From: Stachybotrys elegans
Lineage: Eukaryota; Ascomycota; Sordariomycetes; Hypocreales; Stachybotryaceae
Assembly: GCA_020746835.1 (NCBI GenBank)
Contig: JAGPNK010000028.1
Span: 62,001-126,000, forward strand
Direction of reading: 5' to 3'
DNA length: 64,000 nt
How positions within the stretch are numbered: the stretch's first letter is position 1; each line of letters opens with the position of its first letter. The translations under genes and the position numbers were made by a program. The notes under the pieces were generated by a model, which did no database searches, was not told the origin of the DNA, and worked only from the letters and a program-made list of their open reading frames with translations. This document shows positions 33,325 through 45,064 of this stretch, piece by piece.

Positions 33325-33787
33325 GAAGACGATGCCTATTGCGATGGACCGGGCATTTGAACCTATCATAGCTGAGTCAGATGTAGAGAAATACTGCAGA
33401 GGAGGCCGGCTAAGTACATGGATGAGAATGAGTAAAGAAGAACGATTGTACAGCAGCGCCAGCATAGCACATTGATAAGGAGAACGGGGCAACCTTGCCT
33501 TTACTACCTGTATCTAAGGCCGAATGGTAAGCGAATCCATACATGGATCTCCAAGATAACCCCAGCCCGACACAGCGACGATCCACTGTCCTGTGACCCA
33601 GGAGCCCCCAATGTTTGGGGACTCGGTCCAACCCCGTTGAGCCTTTATCACTCGGCCTCTGCCGCCCATTTTACTCGGCAGACACCTACGGCTACGCAGT
33701 AAACACAAGAAAGGAGCCGGATAAGTACACTGAAGCAGACCCTAAGCCACGAGTTCGCCGTTGGTCGCCTGCCTCCTCCACTGGCCC
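33325..33787. promoter_or_regulatory. Spacer between DAO and Zn2Cys6 genes
   Basis: A 460 bp spacer containing the DAO 3' UTR and the regulator's promoter. No additional gene seen. Confidence 0.4.
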
Positions 33788-36575
33788 ATGGAGCCCTTGC
33801 GCAATCTCCCAAAGCGGCGACTGCACAGAGCCAATGCCGGGGATCGGAAGCGGACAGCCCAAGCGTAAGTACATTGCTCCCTGAAATTTCCAATCTCGGA
33901 TCCGCACTGATAACGCCTGGCCAGCTGTGATGGCTGTCGTCGGTTGAAGGAAAAGTGCGAGGGCGGTATGCCCTGCCGCCGATGTGACAGACTGGGTCAG
34001 AGGTGTGAATTCTCTGGCCGGAAATCCAGGCCAGCCGTCCCTGCACTCTCTGCCGGTCCCGGCTCCGGCTCAGTCCCGACCCCAGAAGCTACAGCCAGGT
34101 ACGCAGGGGAATTCAGCCATGCCCTTATCTCCTCACTGCCCTGGTTCCAAAACACCCCCGTTCAAGATCACCCATGTTGAACTAATCCATTCAGACCCCC
34201 GGATCAAGTGCAGGAAGATAACGCCGATCTCACCGACAGGGTGAGATACCTAGAGCGAATTGTTCGGCACTACGCAGGCAACGTCAGTCTCGACACAGAA
34301 ACCCTCAAGAACCTGGCCGAGAGGGAGATCCAGCAGCGACCTTTGCTCCAGTCGGTGGCCCCGGCCACCGTATCCTCTCGCAGCTCCGAGTTTCTTAGCG
34401 TTGAAAGCGAGCACTTTTGCATCAAACCTCTAGAAAACAACACAGCACGTCAGCACTCACCTACATCCGCCAAATAAGACAAGAAACTCGCTGACCCTCA
34501 CCCAGATTACTCTGGAGAGTTCTCGCATTGGAACTTCTCCATGAGAATCAAGCAATGGATCGAAGAAAGCGTACCCAACGGCGGCTCCGACGTACGCAAC
34601 ACTCGTCCTCTCATCCTGCAGTTCGGCCCCTCCCTGCCAGCTACGTGTATTGACTATAGATTGTAGTTACCCGGCCCTGTCCTAGAGTATTACCGCGCCG
34701 ATGAGCTGCAGTCCCCTTCCAGTGTGACCAACTCCGTCTCCTTTTTACCTCCCCGATTCGTCGCAAACTTTCTTGTCCATACGTTCTTCGCGCATGCCGA
34801 AGCCAATTATTGGTACTTGGAGCGCGAGTGGCTCACGGCGAGGCTCGGACGCATGTATGAGGACGCCGCCTCGCTGTCGCGGCGCGATGTTGGTGCACTC
34901 TGCGTCGTCTTTATGGTGTTAGCCATTGGCACACAGTACGCATATCTAGAATCCCCAGAGAGACGGCTCGGGGGTTGCACTCGCAGCCAGCCACCGGCAG
35001 ACGCAGGGCACTTTTCGGAGGATAACATTGGCGTGACGTTTTATCAACAAGCCTGCCGCCTCGTGCCAGACATCATCACACTCTCGTCACTGGAAAGCGT
35101 CCAGGCCTGTCTGCTTATTGGCGTATATACGCTGCCGCTTGATGCATCTGGCCTTTCCTACATTTACCTCAACCTAGCAGTCAAGCTAGCAATACAGAAC
35201 GGCATGCACAGGACATACCCAGGCGGTGCCCTAGATGCATCTGTCTTGGAAACGAGGAACCGTGTTTGGTGGACTGCATACACGATTGAAAGGTGCGTTC
35301 AACCGTAGTGTTCGTGTTTGGTTCCAGCAGATTCGCATTTCTCGGACAGTCTTAGCCCATGTACAACGACTAACACCTAAGACTAGGCGAGTAGGCATTT
35401 TCCACGGGAGGCCAATGTCTATTTCCGCGGCGGATGTGGATGTCAACTTGCCCGTCGACAATTCAAGGACATGGCAGTCGACTACATCCACCCACACAGC
35501 ACACTTGGTCGCTACCATACGTCTGAATCAAGTCCTCGGTAAGATGTCTCAAGAAATGTCAGTATCCTGAGCAGCCTGTGCCGTCGCTGTCCCATTTGAA
35601 TGAGCTGACCCGCAAGCACCTAGATCTATTCTTCGGAAAATGCATACCAAGCAAGAAGTATCCGCTGGCATGGACCGGCTCGTCAAGCTTCAGCGGGAGC
35701 TGGCATCGTGGTGGGAATCTTTGCCCGATGACATATTCTACTGCAAACAACCCACGTCAAAGTCTTCCATACTTCGGCCGGGCATGCAGTTGAAACTGGA
35801 GTACTGCTTGGTACGCATCTTTATTGGTAGGGCATTTATCCTTCCTAGAGCAGACTCTTCGCGGGAAGGCAGTCGAAGCGCATCTGCAACCGCATCCGCC
35901 GACTCGCACAATCTCGCGGCCGACGCGCCGTCGCCGAGCAAGAGCCACGCGCGCTCCATCCTTGTGGCAGACTGCATCGACGCTTCGCTTGGCGTCGTGG
36001 AAACATGCCGGCTTCTCCGCGGCAGCGTTGGTCTAGCCCGCGCTTCATACACCGAGTTCAGCGCCTGCCGAGCAGCACTGCTGGTCATCACATCGCAATG
36101 CCTCCAGAAAAAGACGGAAGTATTCCGTAGGGCGCTGCGAGACGGCCTATCCATGCTGAAGGCCATGTCGGCTGGGGGCAATTCGGCCCGCTCCGAGACA
36201 TCTCTCATCGAAGCATTTGAACAAGCCATCGCCAAGATTGACGCCGCTGCTGCCGAGGGGACTCCCGACTCGGACTACTCCCGATTCAAGAAGTGGGAGC
36301 AGATGTGGAGGGACATGGCATCGCCGGAAACAGCCAATGATTCATTACGCGACAAGTCCACATCCGAGGTCCCTCCACCACCGGCTGGGCTGACTAGGTC
36401 CCCCGAAACAATGCTCCCAAGGCAAGCTGGGTCTACCTACCGAGCCAACATGCCAATTTTCGGTATTGATGGAAATTTCGCAGCGTTCCCACAGACATTG
36501 GAAGAGCTCTCGTCTTTCTTCAGTAATAATTTCAACCCTAGTGCTGAGAGTGGGAATTTGGGGTTTATGTGGTGA
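33788..36575 (+). CDS. Zn2Cys6 transcription factor, fungal-specific TF domain
   Basis: Seven exons (33788-33864, 33925-34098, 34195-34448, 34506-34591, 34667-35292, 35387-35538, 35617-36575) sum to 775 residues. The zinc cluster CDGCRRLKEKCEGGMPCRRC plus DRLGQRC begins after the first intron. A coiled-coil-like stretch follows (ADLTDRVRYLERIVRHY). The middle homology domain reads FFAHAEANYWYLEREWL, VCVVFMVLAIGTQYAYL-like and RNRVWWTAYTIERRVGIFHGRP. The last intron is awkward: the best-looking acceptor (CTAG at 35623) breaks the frame, whereas CAAG at 35616 keeps it. Placed between the DAO and transporter genes, it probably regulates this set. Confidence 0.88.
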
Positions 36576-37787
36576 GATAGGATTGGAGCTCAATATCTGA
36601 TACGTGGCCATATGCATAACGCTGGAGAGTTCTCAACGGTTAGTATCTGGATTATCTAGCTATTGTGAGACGTTACCCAATCACGATAGCACCATGTAAC
36701 ACGTTCGTCGCAATGCATTTGCAAGGAGTAACACGTTCTCATGGCCAGTGAATGCCATGGCACTGAACAAGCGTAATATTAGTTCAAAGAGGTATACCTA
36801 GCAACCTGTCGAACTTAAAAGTACCTATGAAAGCTGCTAAAGTCCAATTACTCTTACAGAGGGTGCCACTCTGCTAAGGCCAGCTCAAACATGCATGTAC
36901 AAGTAGGCAAGGAAGTATCATCGAATACACCCATCAGCATATCTACATAGAACTAAGCGCCTTACCCAAGATAGACGCAAGAGCCAAGCTGCTATATTAA
37001 GCTTCGTCGAACCGTCCTATGCTGCTTTTATTATGAACATACTCAATAATGAACTTTAGGCGCAGTTAAATGGTCTCTTTGACGCATACGTCAATGTCGA
37101 AACCGACTCTCTTTATCTTCCTCACTAGCGTGCCAGCGCCGACGATACTGAATGCGAAATGTTTTCTTTAGCTTAAAGTTAGCCACTCGTGCCTGATTCT
37201 TTTACATGATTTCGCCCTTGCCCTTTGCCGCAAAGGGGCATGGAATTATCTGGTCAGGTGAATGCATAGTGGGTAGCTTTGCTATTACTCCTTTCAGGCA
37301 GCCTAACAGACCCGGTTTAGAGAAAGCAGTGCGAGGCAACTCATCCGCCGGGAAGCCCGGCAACTCAGCCTAGACCAAGCTAAAGCTTGCTTGGACATCC
37401 GGTCCCATATTTCGATATCTCGGTATGGGTCGGCCTGTTATCTTGGGAGCAACATGCCCCAAAACTTGACCCCCGCCCAAACAAGCAGGAAGCTGGGGTA
37501 GCACAAGCGAACCGGTCTTGGATGGACACTAGTCCCTAATGCCTTATCTCATCTTGGGGCAGTCCCACCAGTCGTAGTCAAGATAACATATGATAAGCCA
37601 TGCTGCAACATGGGACGGCTGATCCGACCTCCATGTCCAGTCTGGATGGGATAGTAGAGCCAATCCTGACTAGACGCAGACAGGGGAATTATAAAAAGCT
37701 ACACCCACGCCCAAACTTTCACTCCTGGGTGTAGCCAGGCCCAGCCCGAGATTTGCCCCCCCCCTTATCTCAACACAGTGACTAAAG
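36576..37787. promoter_or_regulatory. 1.2 kb promoter-like spacer before MFS gene
   Basis: No gene supported. A pyrimidine/C run (37758-37765) lies just before the transporter start. The spacer is long compared with others here and may contain regulator sites. Confidence 0.4.
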
Positions 37788-39527
37788 ATGCAAACCATGG
37801 AGGACCTCAAGCCCACGGGCACGGGCGCTGCTCCCTCTAAGATTCAAGGCGAGACCGAGGTCAAGGTGACCATGTCGGACCACGAGCTGGAGATGGAGAA
37901 TGCCTTGCGCAACTATGTGCCTGATACGGATGCCGAGAGACGTTTGGTCCGCAAGCTAGATTTCTTCATGATGCCCACCCTTTGGGTCATGTATATCCTG
38001 GCGTACATAGACCGACAAAACATTGTGAGTCCTGCAATTATTTACTTCCCCAAAAGCCAACCGCTAAGACTTGCCGTCAAAGGGAAATGCAAGAGTGGCC
38101 GGTATGGGAGACGACTTGGACCTCAGCGACTCCGGTACGCCCTATCGGATATTTCATTTGAATGAATCAACGGCAAGAGCCAGCTAATATATTGCCAAAC
38201 AGAGTACGCCATGTTACTGTCCATCTTCTTCATCGGGTACCTCATCTGCGAAGTGCCTTCCAATCTCATTCTCACCAGATCCCGTCCATCCTATTATCTG
38301 CCCGGTTTGATGATCGTCTGGGGCACTGTTTGCGCCTGTATGTCTGTGGCCCAGAACTACGAAGGAATGCTGGCTATGCGCTTCTTCCTTGGCTGCATCG
38401 AGGCTGGGTTTTTTCCTGGCGTCCTCTATCTCATGACCTGCTGGTACAAGAAGGCTGAAATTGGTATGTCCGCACTCCTCCTATGGCGCATGCACCAACT
38501 ATTAGTATACGCGCCAACATAGCGTAGGCGGGCTGGGTCGAGGCTAATCCCGAAACCCGCAGGAAAGCGATTCTCCATCTTCTTCACGGCCTCCGTCTTC
38601 TCCGGAGCGCTCAGCGGGCTATTAGCCGGCGCCATCACTGGTAACATGGAGGGTGTACGGGGAATTCGAGGCTGGCGCTGGCTATACCTCATCGAGGGCG
38701 TCTGCACCGTCGGTTTCGCCATTCTTTTCAAATTCATCATGCTTGACTTCCCCGAGACAACGAAGCGCTTCTCCCTAGAGGAGCGACAGCTTGCCGCTGT
38801 TCGCATGATGTATGACCGCAACACGACAGCCGCCCGGCACGGGACCAAGCTCACTCACTGGGAAGCCGTTAAGGCTGCCTTTGCGGATCCTAGGACTTAC
38901 GTCTTCACTATCCTGTTCATTATGGATCTCGGATCGTGTACCATCTCGTACTTCATTCCTACCATTGTACGGGAGATGGGCTATACCAGCGTCCACGCCC
39001 AGTACATGACCATTCCCATCTGGATGGTCGCCGCCGTCTTCCTCGTCGTGCTATCTTTCACCGCTGATCGAACGGGCGACCGCCGATGGCACGTGGCTGG
39101 GTGCCTGTGTCTCAGCTTTGCTTGCACAATTGTCTGTATTGCCGTCGATAGCAGCGTCGTCTTGTACGTCATGCTATGCTTCTACATCGCTGGTCTTTAC
39201 ACTGCACTACCTCTCATCTTGAACTGGACCTCAGAAGTTGTCTCACTTCCTGCAGAGAAGCGCGCCGTTGTTGTGGCCTTTGTAAACTCTGTTGGGAATC
39301 TCTCTGCTGTCTATGGCAGTCGCTTGTGGCCCGCGGCGGACGGTCCTCAATTCGTCAGAGGCTTCGCCACGACCGGAGCATTCACAGGCTTCGGCACGCT
39401 GCTCGCCATTGCCATCCCCATTCTCTTTAAGTACTTCCCCACAGAAGGGAGAACCAATGCAGAGAGGGAGATCCTAAAGCGTGAGCAAGCACAATTGGAC
39501 AACCGGGACCAGGGCAGCATTGTCTGA
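37788..39527 (+). CDS. MFS transporter, anion:cation symporter (DAL5/allantoate permease) type
   Basis: Four exons (37788-38024, 38083-38134, 38203-38463, 38563-39527) give 504 residues. A cytosolic N-terminus leads to RLVRKLDFFMMPTLWVMYILAYIDRQNI and GNARVAGM, the ACS-family signature. YAMLLSIFFIGYLICEVPSN and RFFLGCIEAGFFPGVLYLM follow, then the second half with FTADRTGDRRWH and LPLILNWTSEVV. About 12 membrane helices are present. The family imports anionic small molecules such as allantoate, nicotinate or vitamins. Same strand and adjacency to the regulator, flavoprotein and HAD enzyme point to uptake of the substrate they degrade. Confidence 0.93.
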
Positions 39528-39751
39528 GAGGCTCAAAAGAGGCATTGTTATACAAGAGGATAACTGATATGATGAATAAACAATCAGCATTCCGTATAAT
39601 GGGGAATATTTATGTTTCTAAGTAGCTTAATGCACTGTTATTATAATCATTTACCGTCCAAATCCATCTTCTTATTCATAATCTTTGGCTGCTAGGTACG
39701 TCTAGGTTTATCCATATCTACTCTGTTCTATTTAACAGCTGTTTGTATCTA

Positions 39752-41002
39752 TTAGAACTTGATTCGTAACCTCCATCCAGTGCCAACTGCTCTCGCTATA
39801 ATGAAGATTACCGTGCTTGCTGAATACGCCGCTCCACAAAACAAGATAAGTGCTCGATAATTCTGCCCATCTCCTGTACTCAAGATATTACCAGAAATCG
39901 GTATGCCAGCCAGTGTTGCAAAGCTCACGATTCCATAAGCTGTTCCATATCGAGTGGCATAATTTTCAGTTGAGCAAAGTTGAGCAACACAGACTGGTGT
40001 GAGACTGTATGCTGATCCGCTAAAGAAGCCGTATGAGATAGCGAAACTGACAACCATGGCAGTGCTCGAGTTGGCATTAAGCCAGAGCCCAAATATGGAC
40101 AGCGTACATGCTATGGAGCATATTATCATGATGTTGAAGCGCCCAAGCCGGTCAGCCACTGGTCCAGGGATACCACGGCCCAGTATTGAAGCAGCATTGA
40201 GCACGGACAGGATGTGTGACGAGATGCCAGATGAGTTTGTGGAGGCACAGTAGGTCGTAAGGTAGGCAGGTGGAACAAGAACCGCCCAGTCCAGGATGAA
40301 TATGGCCGACATGGTAAGGACGAAACACGCATCCTTGAATCCGCCCCAGTCCAGCGTCAGACTAGCCTGGCTATTTCGTGGCAGCCGCGTCTTCAGCATC
40401 AATAGGCTCGCCGAAGAACAAACACAGCTTATCAAGGCAAAACATCGGATGGTCCAGGAAAACCCCGCGCTGGACACAAGGTCCTGAAAGATTATCGGGA
40501 AGATGACGCCTCCGAAACCTCCTGCTGTTGTAGCGAGGCCAGTCGCGAGGCCACGGTTTGCATGAAACCAGTGGCCCAAGGTGGCAATGCTGGATGTCCA
40601 CAGGATCGACGAGGCAAGGCCTCCGAGGATTCCAAATGAAAGAAGAAATTGGTAATAGGAGCTGCAGAAGCTAGTGCAAAGAAGCGAAACAGTGAGTCCG
40701 GAAGTTCCCACTGGCAGTAGAACATTGAGGCCATATCTGTCGAAGATGGGACCGACCTGCAGCCCACCAAAGAAGAAGAGAAAAGCAAAAGTGCTGAAAA
40801 TCCATCCGACTTCGCTTTCAGAGTAGTCCGCCAAGTGATTCTCGACGAGGTACGCCTGGAACACTCCGGAGGAGTTGAGCAGCCCAGAAGCTGGAAGAAG
40901 CGCAAGCCATGCACCCGCGATGGTGATGTAGGCTGATAATCCTGTCTCAGGATACGCTTGGACGACGCCCAACGAAGCCACAGGTGAGGTTGTTTCCGGC
41001 AT
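39752..41002 (-). CDS. MFS monocarboxylate-type transporter
   Basis: A single exon of 416 residues. The opening helix GLSAYITIAGAWLALLPASG and NSSGVFQAYLVENHLADYSE are typical of fungal MCH/MCT-like proteins, as is GWIFSTFAFLFFFGGLQVGPIFDRYG. The loop GHWFHANRGLATGLATTAGG lies before the fifth helix. The second half has SVLNAASILGRGIPGPVADR. Twelve helices are expected. It sits convergently to the DAL5-type transporter and on the left edge of the PKS region, so it could export a carboxylated product or serve primary metabolism. Confidence 0.92.
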   Translation of the reverse strand: MPETTSPVASLGVVQAYPETGLSAYITIAGAWLALLPASGLLNSSGVFQAYLVENHLADYSESEVGWIFSTFAFLFFFGGLQVGPIFDRYGLNVLLPVGTSGLTVSLLCTSFCSSYYQFLLSFGILGGLASSILWTSSIATLGHWFHANRGLATGLATTAGGFGGVIFPIIFQDLVSSAGFSWTIRCFALISCVCSSASLLMLKTRLPRNSQASLTLDWGGFKDACFVLTMSAIFILDWAVLVPPAYLTTYCASTNSSGISSHILSVLNAASILGRGIPGPVADRLGRFNIMIICSIACTLSIFGLWLNANSSTAMVVSFAISYGFFSGSAYSLTPVCVAQLCSTENYATRYGTAYGIVSFATLAGIPISGNILSTGDGQNYRALILFCGAAYSASTVIFIIARAVGTGWRLRIKF

Positions 41003-41766
41003 TCAGACGATTGGCGACTGTTCTGGTTGTGTGCGAGATTGAGGGTAAAGAGAGGGCAGCCATGCCTCTTGGCTTCCTACACGCCCTGCCGACGACATGG
41101 TCCACTTATCTTGGCTTGCTGTTGACTGACAAGGATCACCCACAATCTTGAGGAATAATTGCAGAAGGGCTAGACAAGTGCACCTGAAAGATCAGTCCTA
41201 GTAGAGAGACGTGGGTGGCTTGAATTCTTAACAGGCAATAGACCGGGCGGGATCGTTATCGCTGCATTTGCCCTTTCATAACCCGCTCCAGACATAGTGC
41301 TTGGGGCTTGACTGAATTCTTTTCCTGCCAAGAGCCTATCTGTATCGTTGGGATATATAGATTCGATACTGATTGATGTCGCTAGCTTCATTTGTAGCAT
41401 CAAATATATGCTAAGCCACTGGCGGCCCTCTTCCATGCTCGCCGCGAACATGCATCTTGTGCATGCCTGGACTAAAAACCCCAGATGTAGGATTATCCAT
41501 TCGTGTGCCCCAATGGGATACAGACCAGTGACTTCAAGGAGGCCCCCTCTGACGATAAAGACAATATCAGATCAATAGATAACAATTGGTTAGAAAATTC
41601 AATTGAGAAAAGCTTATGGCTGCAGCAGATGTCAAAGTTTTCTAGCCACCTGTACACCACAGGAGAATAGAGTAGACATATTGACGGTTGAAATTGCAGC
41701 TGAATGGCAAGTTGATGGTGCTGAATTCTGTTGTAGAAAAAAGGAATGAGCATTCAATATAACAAC
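41003..41766. other. Spacer with copy of dispersed repeat
   Basis: A 760 bp spacer. At 41507-41556 it carries a near-identical copy of the sequence at 13125-13177 (atgggatacagaccagtgac and the following cttcaaggaggcc). No gene seen. Confidence 0.45.
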
Positions 41767-42877
41767 CTAGGCAATGGCAGCATTCTTCTTCGCGATGTCA
41801 TCTAGTGTTCTGATAGTATGGTCCCAGGCCTTCTTTCTGGTATCAGGTTTGCGCGACTTCTCGAACATGATCTGCTGTGTCTGCGGATCTGCCCTTTGAC
41901 CGAGACTGTATGCTCCACCGCCGACTATTCCCAATGAGCTCTTGGGTACTAGTGTGTCCATGGCATCTTGGATAGACCCCTTTGCCGAAGACCTAGAGGT
42001 AGCTAGATAGGCCATCACCATACCGCAGTCTTCTGAACCCGTCATGAAGAACCACGTCAAAGGCTTCATAACCGTGAATAGCGCTCTGAACCAGAGAGGC
42101 ATCTGCGTAAACCCCGGCCCGTCGACCAGCCCTGGATAAATATGAATCAAGCTGAGGCGTTCGGAGTGCTTCTCTGCCAACTCCTCAAAGACAAAGGTTT
42201 TCATAAAGGTAGTGTATTTCCGGACGGCGTTGAAGTCGTAGATTTCTGGCGGAACAAAGCCAATTGGCTCTTCGTCTGGTGTGACACCGTTCTCTATGCT
42301 GCCAGCATAAACAGAGATGACATGTGCGACGCGAGGCGAAGCAGTAAGGAGTGACAGGAGCTGCAGAATAAATCGGATCCGCGAGTAGTAGACTGTAGAT
42401 TCCAAGGCATCGAGGCCCTCTTCGGTTGCTAATAGTTGTCAGTCCAATACATCAACTTGCAAAGCAATCCTGGAAATACGCACTGCGCTTATGGCCGAGG
42501 ATAGGAATAGCGTGCGTCATGTACAGGAGATCGAGACGAGCCTGCCCTCCATGAAATGGAGCCTCGTTCTCTTGCCTGATAATCTCTGCACTGGACTTAT
42601 CAACCTCGCTAATGAGCGCGAGGTCTGTCGCGTGGATAAAACGCCAGTCTGAGCCTGGGCTGATCTGCTGGCACTCCGAAATGACTGTCTTGGCGCGTTC
42701 GGCATTCCGCCCGACGATGTACACACGAAGCTTGCTGCCCTGGCTGGCAAAAGTCGTGGCCAAGGCTTTGGCTAAGTACGAGCCAATGCCCGTTGTGCCG
42801 CCAGAGATGGCTGTGACAATGGGCGATCCTTGGGGCAGTTCTGCCACCGCAGAGCGAATAACCTGGATGCTAGGCAT
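41767..42877 (-). CDS. SDR-like NAD(P)-binding protein, divergent active site
   Basis: Two exons (42877-42484, 42428-41767; intron 55 nt) give 351 residues from MPSIQVIRSAVAEL. The cofactor loop is SGGTTGIGSYLAKALA, then VYIVGRNAERAKTVISEC. The active-site region departs from SDR rules: the serine strand reads HVISVYAGS and the tyrosine helix YTTFMKTFVFEEL, where lysine is one position off. This is usual in a fungal SDR group found in secondary-metabolite clusters. Divergently transcribed from the AflR-type regulator across 550 bp, so co-regulation is plausible. The first in-frame ATG (42916) would add 13 residues. Confidence 0.87.
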
Positions 42878-43427
42878 GATGGGTTTCAAACAGCGAAAAC
42901 GAAGCTGTTTGCGCAATCCAAAATTCGAATAGCTTGGTCGCGGGCAGGAAGATGCAGAAGATAGATAAAAGAGGGGTCAGCGTAAAGCATTTATCAGCTT
43001 ATTATCCGTATATGGCACAGGGTCAGCAGCGCGTAGGTAATTCGTCATCATTCAATATCTTAGCATAGAAGGACCTTACTCATCCCCATGAGCAGATGTA
43101 ACCCCATGCTTATTAGAGCAAAGGAACGGATTTTTATTTTATTTTGCATGTCGGACTTAGGTTTATTGCCAAGCCGCTGTTGGCACATTCATGTTGGGTA
43201 GCCCCTGGCTGTGCCATAATAATTACTACATTCGTATCTGCCTACAGCCAACATAAATGCGCTCGCATGCGCTGAAAGGGTTGCACAGGAAATGGAGATA
43301 TAGTAATATGCAAGTAAGCTGCCTTCTTTTAATTCATTGTGCGCCCAGCCACCTCGCCCTCTATTCTTCCAACACATCTACCTGCGAAATCCGCACCTGG
43401 CCCAGCTTGGTCAACAGGCGAGTGTGA
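42878..43427. promoter_or_regulatory. Divergent promoter, SDR-like and AflR-type genes
   Basis: 550 bp between divergent starts. AflR-type regulators bind palindromic TCG(N)CGA-like sites and may autoregulate. I did not find a convincing perfect site by eye. Confidence 0.4.
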
Positions 43428-44801
43428 ATGCAACGCAACAGCATGGACTGCTTCTCCACCGGTCTCGAGTCTAGCGAAGTTGCCACGTCAAACCTGGGTA
43501 ATGACTCGGGCGGAGGCTTGCCTGGCAGCAAGCTTCGGTCCAGCTGCGACCAGTGCACCTCACTCAAGATACGCTGCGGCAAACAAAAGCCGGCCTGTGA
43601 GCGATGCGGGTCGCTGGGGTTGGCCTGCCACTACAGTCCATACCGCTGGAAGGGCCGCCCGTCAAGCTCAACGAGTCTTGCTGTCATGGCTGTGCCTTTG
43701 TCTCCTGCCTATATGCCCATGCCGGCTTCGTCTCAGGTGCAGCCTCCAACCCCAGGGGCCTTGCCGACGCCCAACAATACTAGGCACTCGAGCACTCCGC
43801 ACTCGCACTCACCACCATCAGCCAGCACTATAAATGCAGGCACAGCCAAACATTCCGCCAGTCGCGAATCTCCTTTCTCAACTCTAGACCTCTTCTTCGA
43901 TGCCAACTTCGACGTCGTCACCCCCACCGATCTATACGAACCTCAATGGGAGTCCAACAGCACCTTAGTTGCCTCCCAGTGCAACTTCCAAGGGCCCCCG
44001 ATTGACCCCTCCACTACAGTTCTCGACGGCTTCACCCCAAGCCATGGCGACGAGACCAGGGTTCCTCGGCGGTTGTCGAGCGTGTCTGTACCTACAACTA
44101 CGCCTGCCACTGATATGCAAGTGCTGTCGTCTCAGTCAAGCGCCATTGCCCATCGCTGCGTGGCCTTGGTCTTGGATACTCTGCACGCCCTCCACGCGAC
44201 ACCACTCGACTCCTCACCCGTCGACAACGAAGCCGCAAAGTCCCCCTCGTCTGGCACAGCAACCACAAGGAGCTTGACAACCGAGCAAGCGATTAGAATT
44301 AACCGACATACAATACAGACACTTATCCAGATGCTTGCCAGAAGCTGTGAGAGATGCGCTTCCGATCCAAGCATGGATCTACTGCTGTATACCGTCTGCG
44401 CACGCATCTTGAGCCGATATCAGTCCATATTTGATTCCATCTCCCAGGAGCACCTGCCTCACAGCAGCACACCCTTTCCTGCCACCGAGAGGTTGCAGTT
44501 CAATCCCATTGAGTTTGGTGAACTCCCCATTGACTTACCAGCTGCACGTAGTCTGAACGCGCAGTTGCTAGTTCACGAATTGAAGAACTTGGCCAAGCTT
44601 CAGGGCCTCATCACTGGCCGAGGGAGCAATGCCCTCTTTCAGAATCGCTACCAATCTAGGGGCGAAAGCATTGATGCTGCTCCTCGCAACTCGGCGTCCC
44701 CATACTGGACCGTTCAGGATTCCTTCTACCAACTGCTCACGACCTCCATCGAGGCATTGATAAAACAGATAGATACTTTCTGTCAAGGGCAGCGGCGCTA
44801 G
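43428..44801 (+). CDS. AflR-type Zn2Cys6 pathway regulator
   Basis: A single exon of 457 residues (or 452 from the second ATG at 43443). The zinc cluster CDQCTSLKIRCGKQKPACER plus CGSLGLAC is followed by HYSPYRWKGRP, the S-P-x-R-x-K-G-R-P signature of the AflR group. A long Ser/Thr/Pro-rich linker follows. The C-terminal part contains CVALVLDTLHALH and EQAIRINRHTIQTLIQMLAR, matching the AflR regulatory domain. Regulators of this type usually sit in and control polyketide clusters; the HR-PKS begins 6 kb downstream. Nuclear; probably the cluster-specific activator. Confidence 0.9.
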   Translation: MQRNSMDCFSTGLESSEVATSNLGNDSGGGLPGSKLRSSCDQCTSLKIRCGKQKPACERCGSLGLACHYSPYRWKGRPSSSTSLAVMAVPLSPAYMPMPASSQVQPPTPGALPTPNNTRHSSTPHSHSPPSASTINAGTAKHSASRESPFSTLDLFFDANFDVVTPTDLYEPQWESNSTLVASQCNFQGPPIDPSTTVLDGFTPSHGDETRVPRRLSSVSVPTTTPATDMQVLSSQSSAIAHRCVALVLDTLHALHATPLDSSPVDNEAAKSPSSGTATTRSLTTEQAIRINRHTIQTLIQMLARSCERCASDPSMDLLLYTVCARILSRYQSIFDSISQEHLPHSSTPFPATERLQFNPIEFGELPIDLPAARSLNAQLLVHELKNLAKLQGLITGRGSNALFQNRYQSRGESIDAAPRNSASPYWTVQDSFYQLLTTSIEALIKQIDTFCQGQRR

Positions 44802-45064
44802 ATGATTGAGAAAACGCGCTTGTTACTGGGATTTCACGGCTGTGTATTCAGTGCAGGCCACGTCTTGATGGAAGGAACAAAAAGGCTAATACATGTTTTC
44901 TTGATCAACAAATGGATTTATGCTTCTCTAGTCTCTCTCTAGTCCCCAACCCCGTTCCAGCCCCTCTTGTTCTTGATCATACACGGTGTATCTCCATCTG
45001 AGCCCAATCGGCAAGAGTTTCCGAAAATCCTTTACACATTGCCACTGCCACATAGTAGGCTCGC

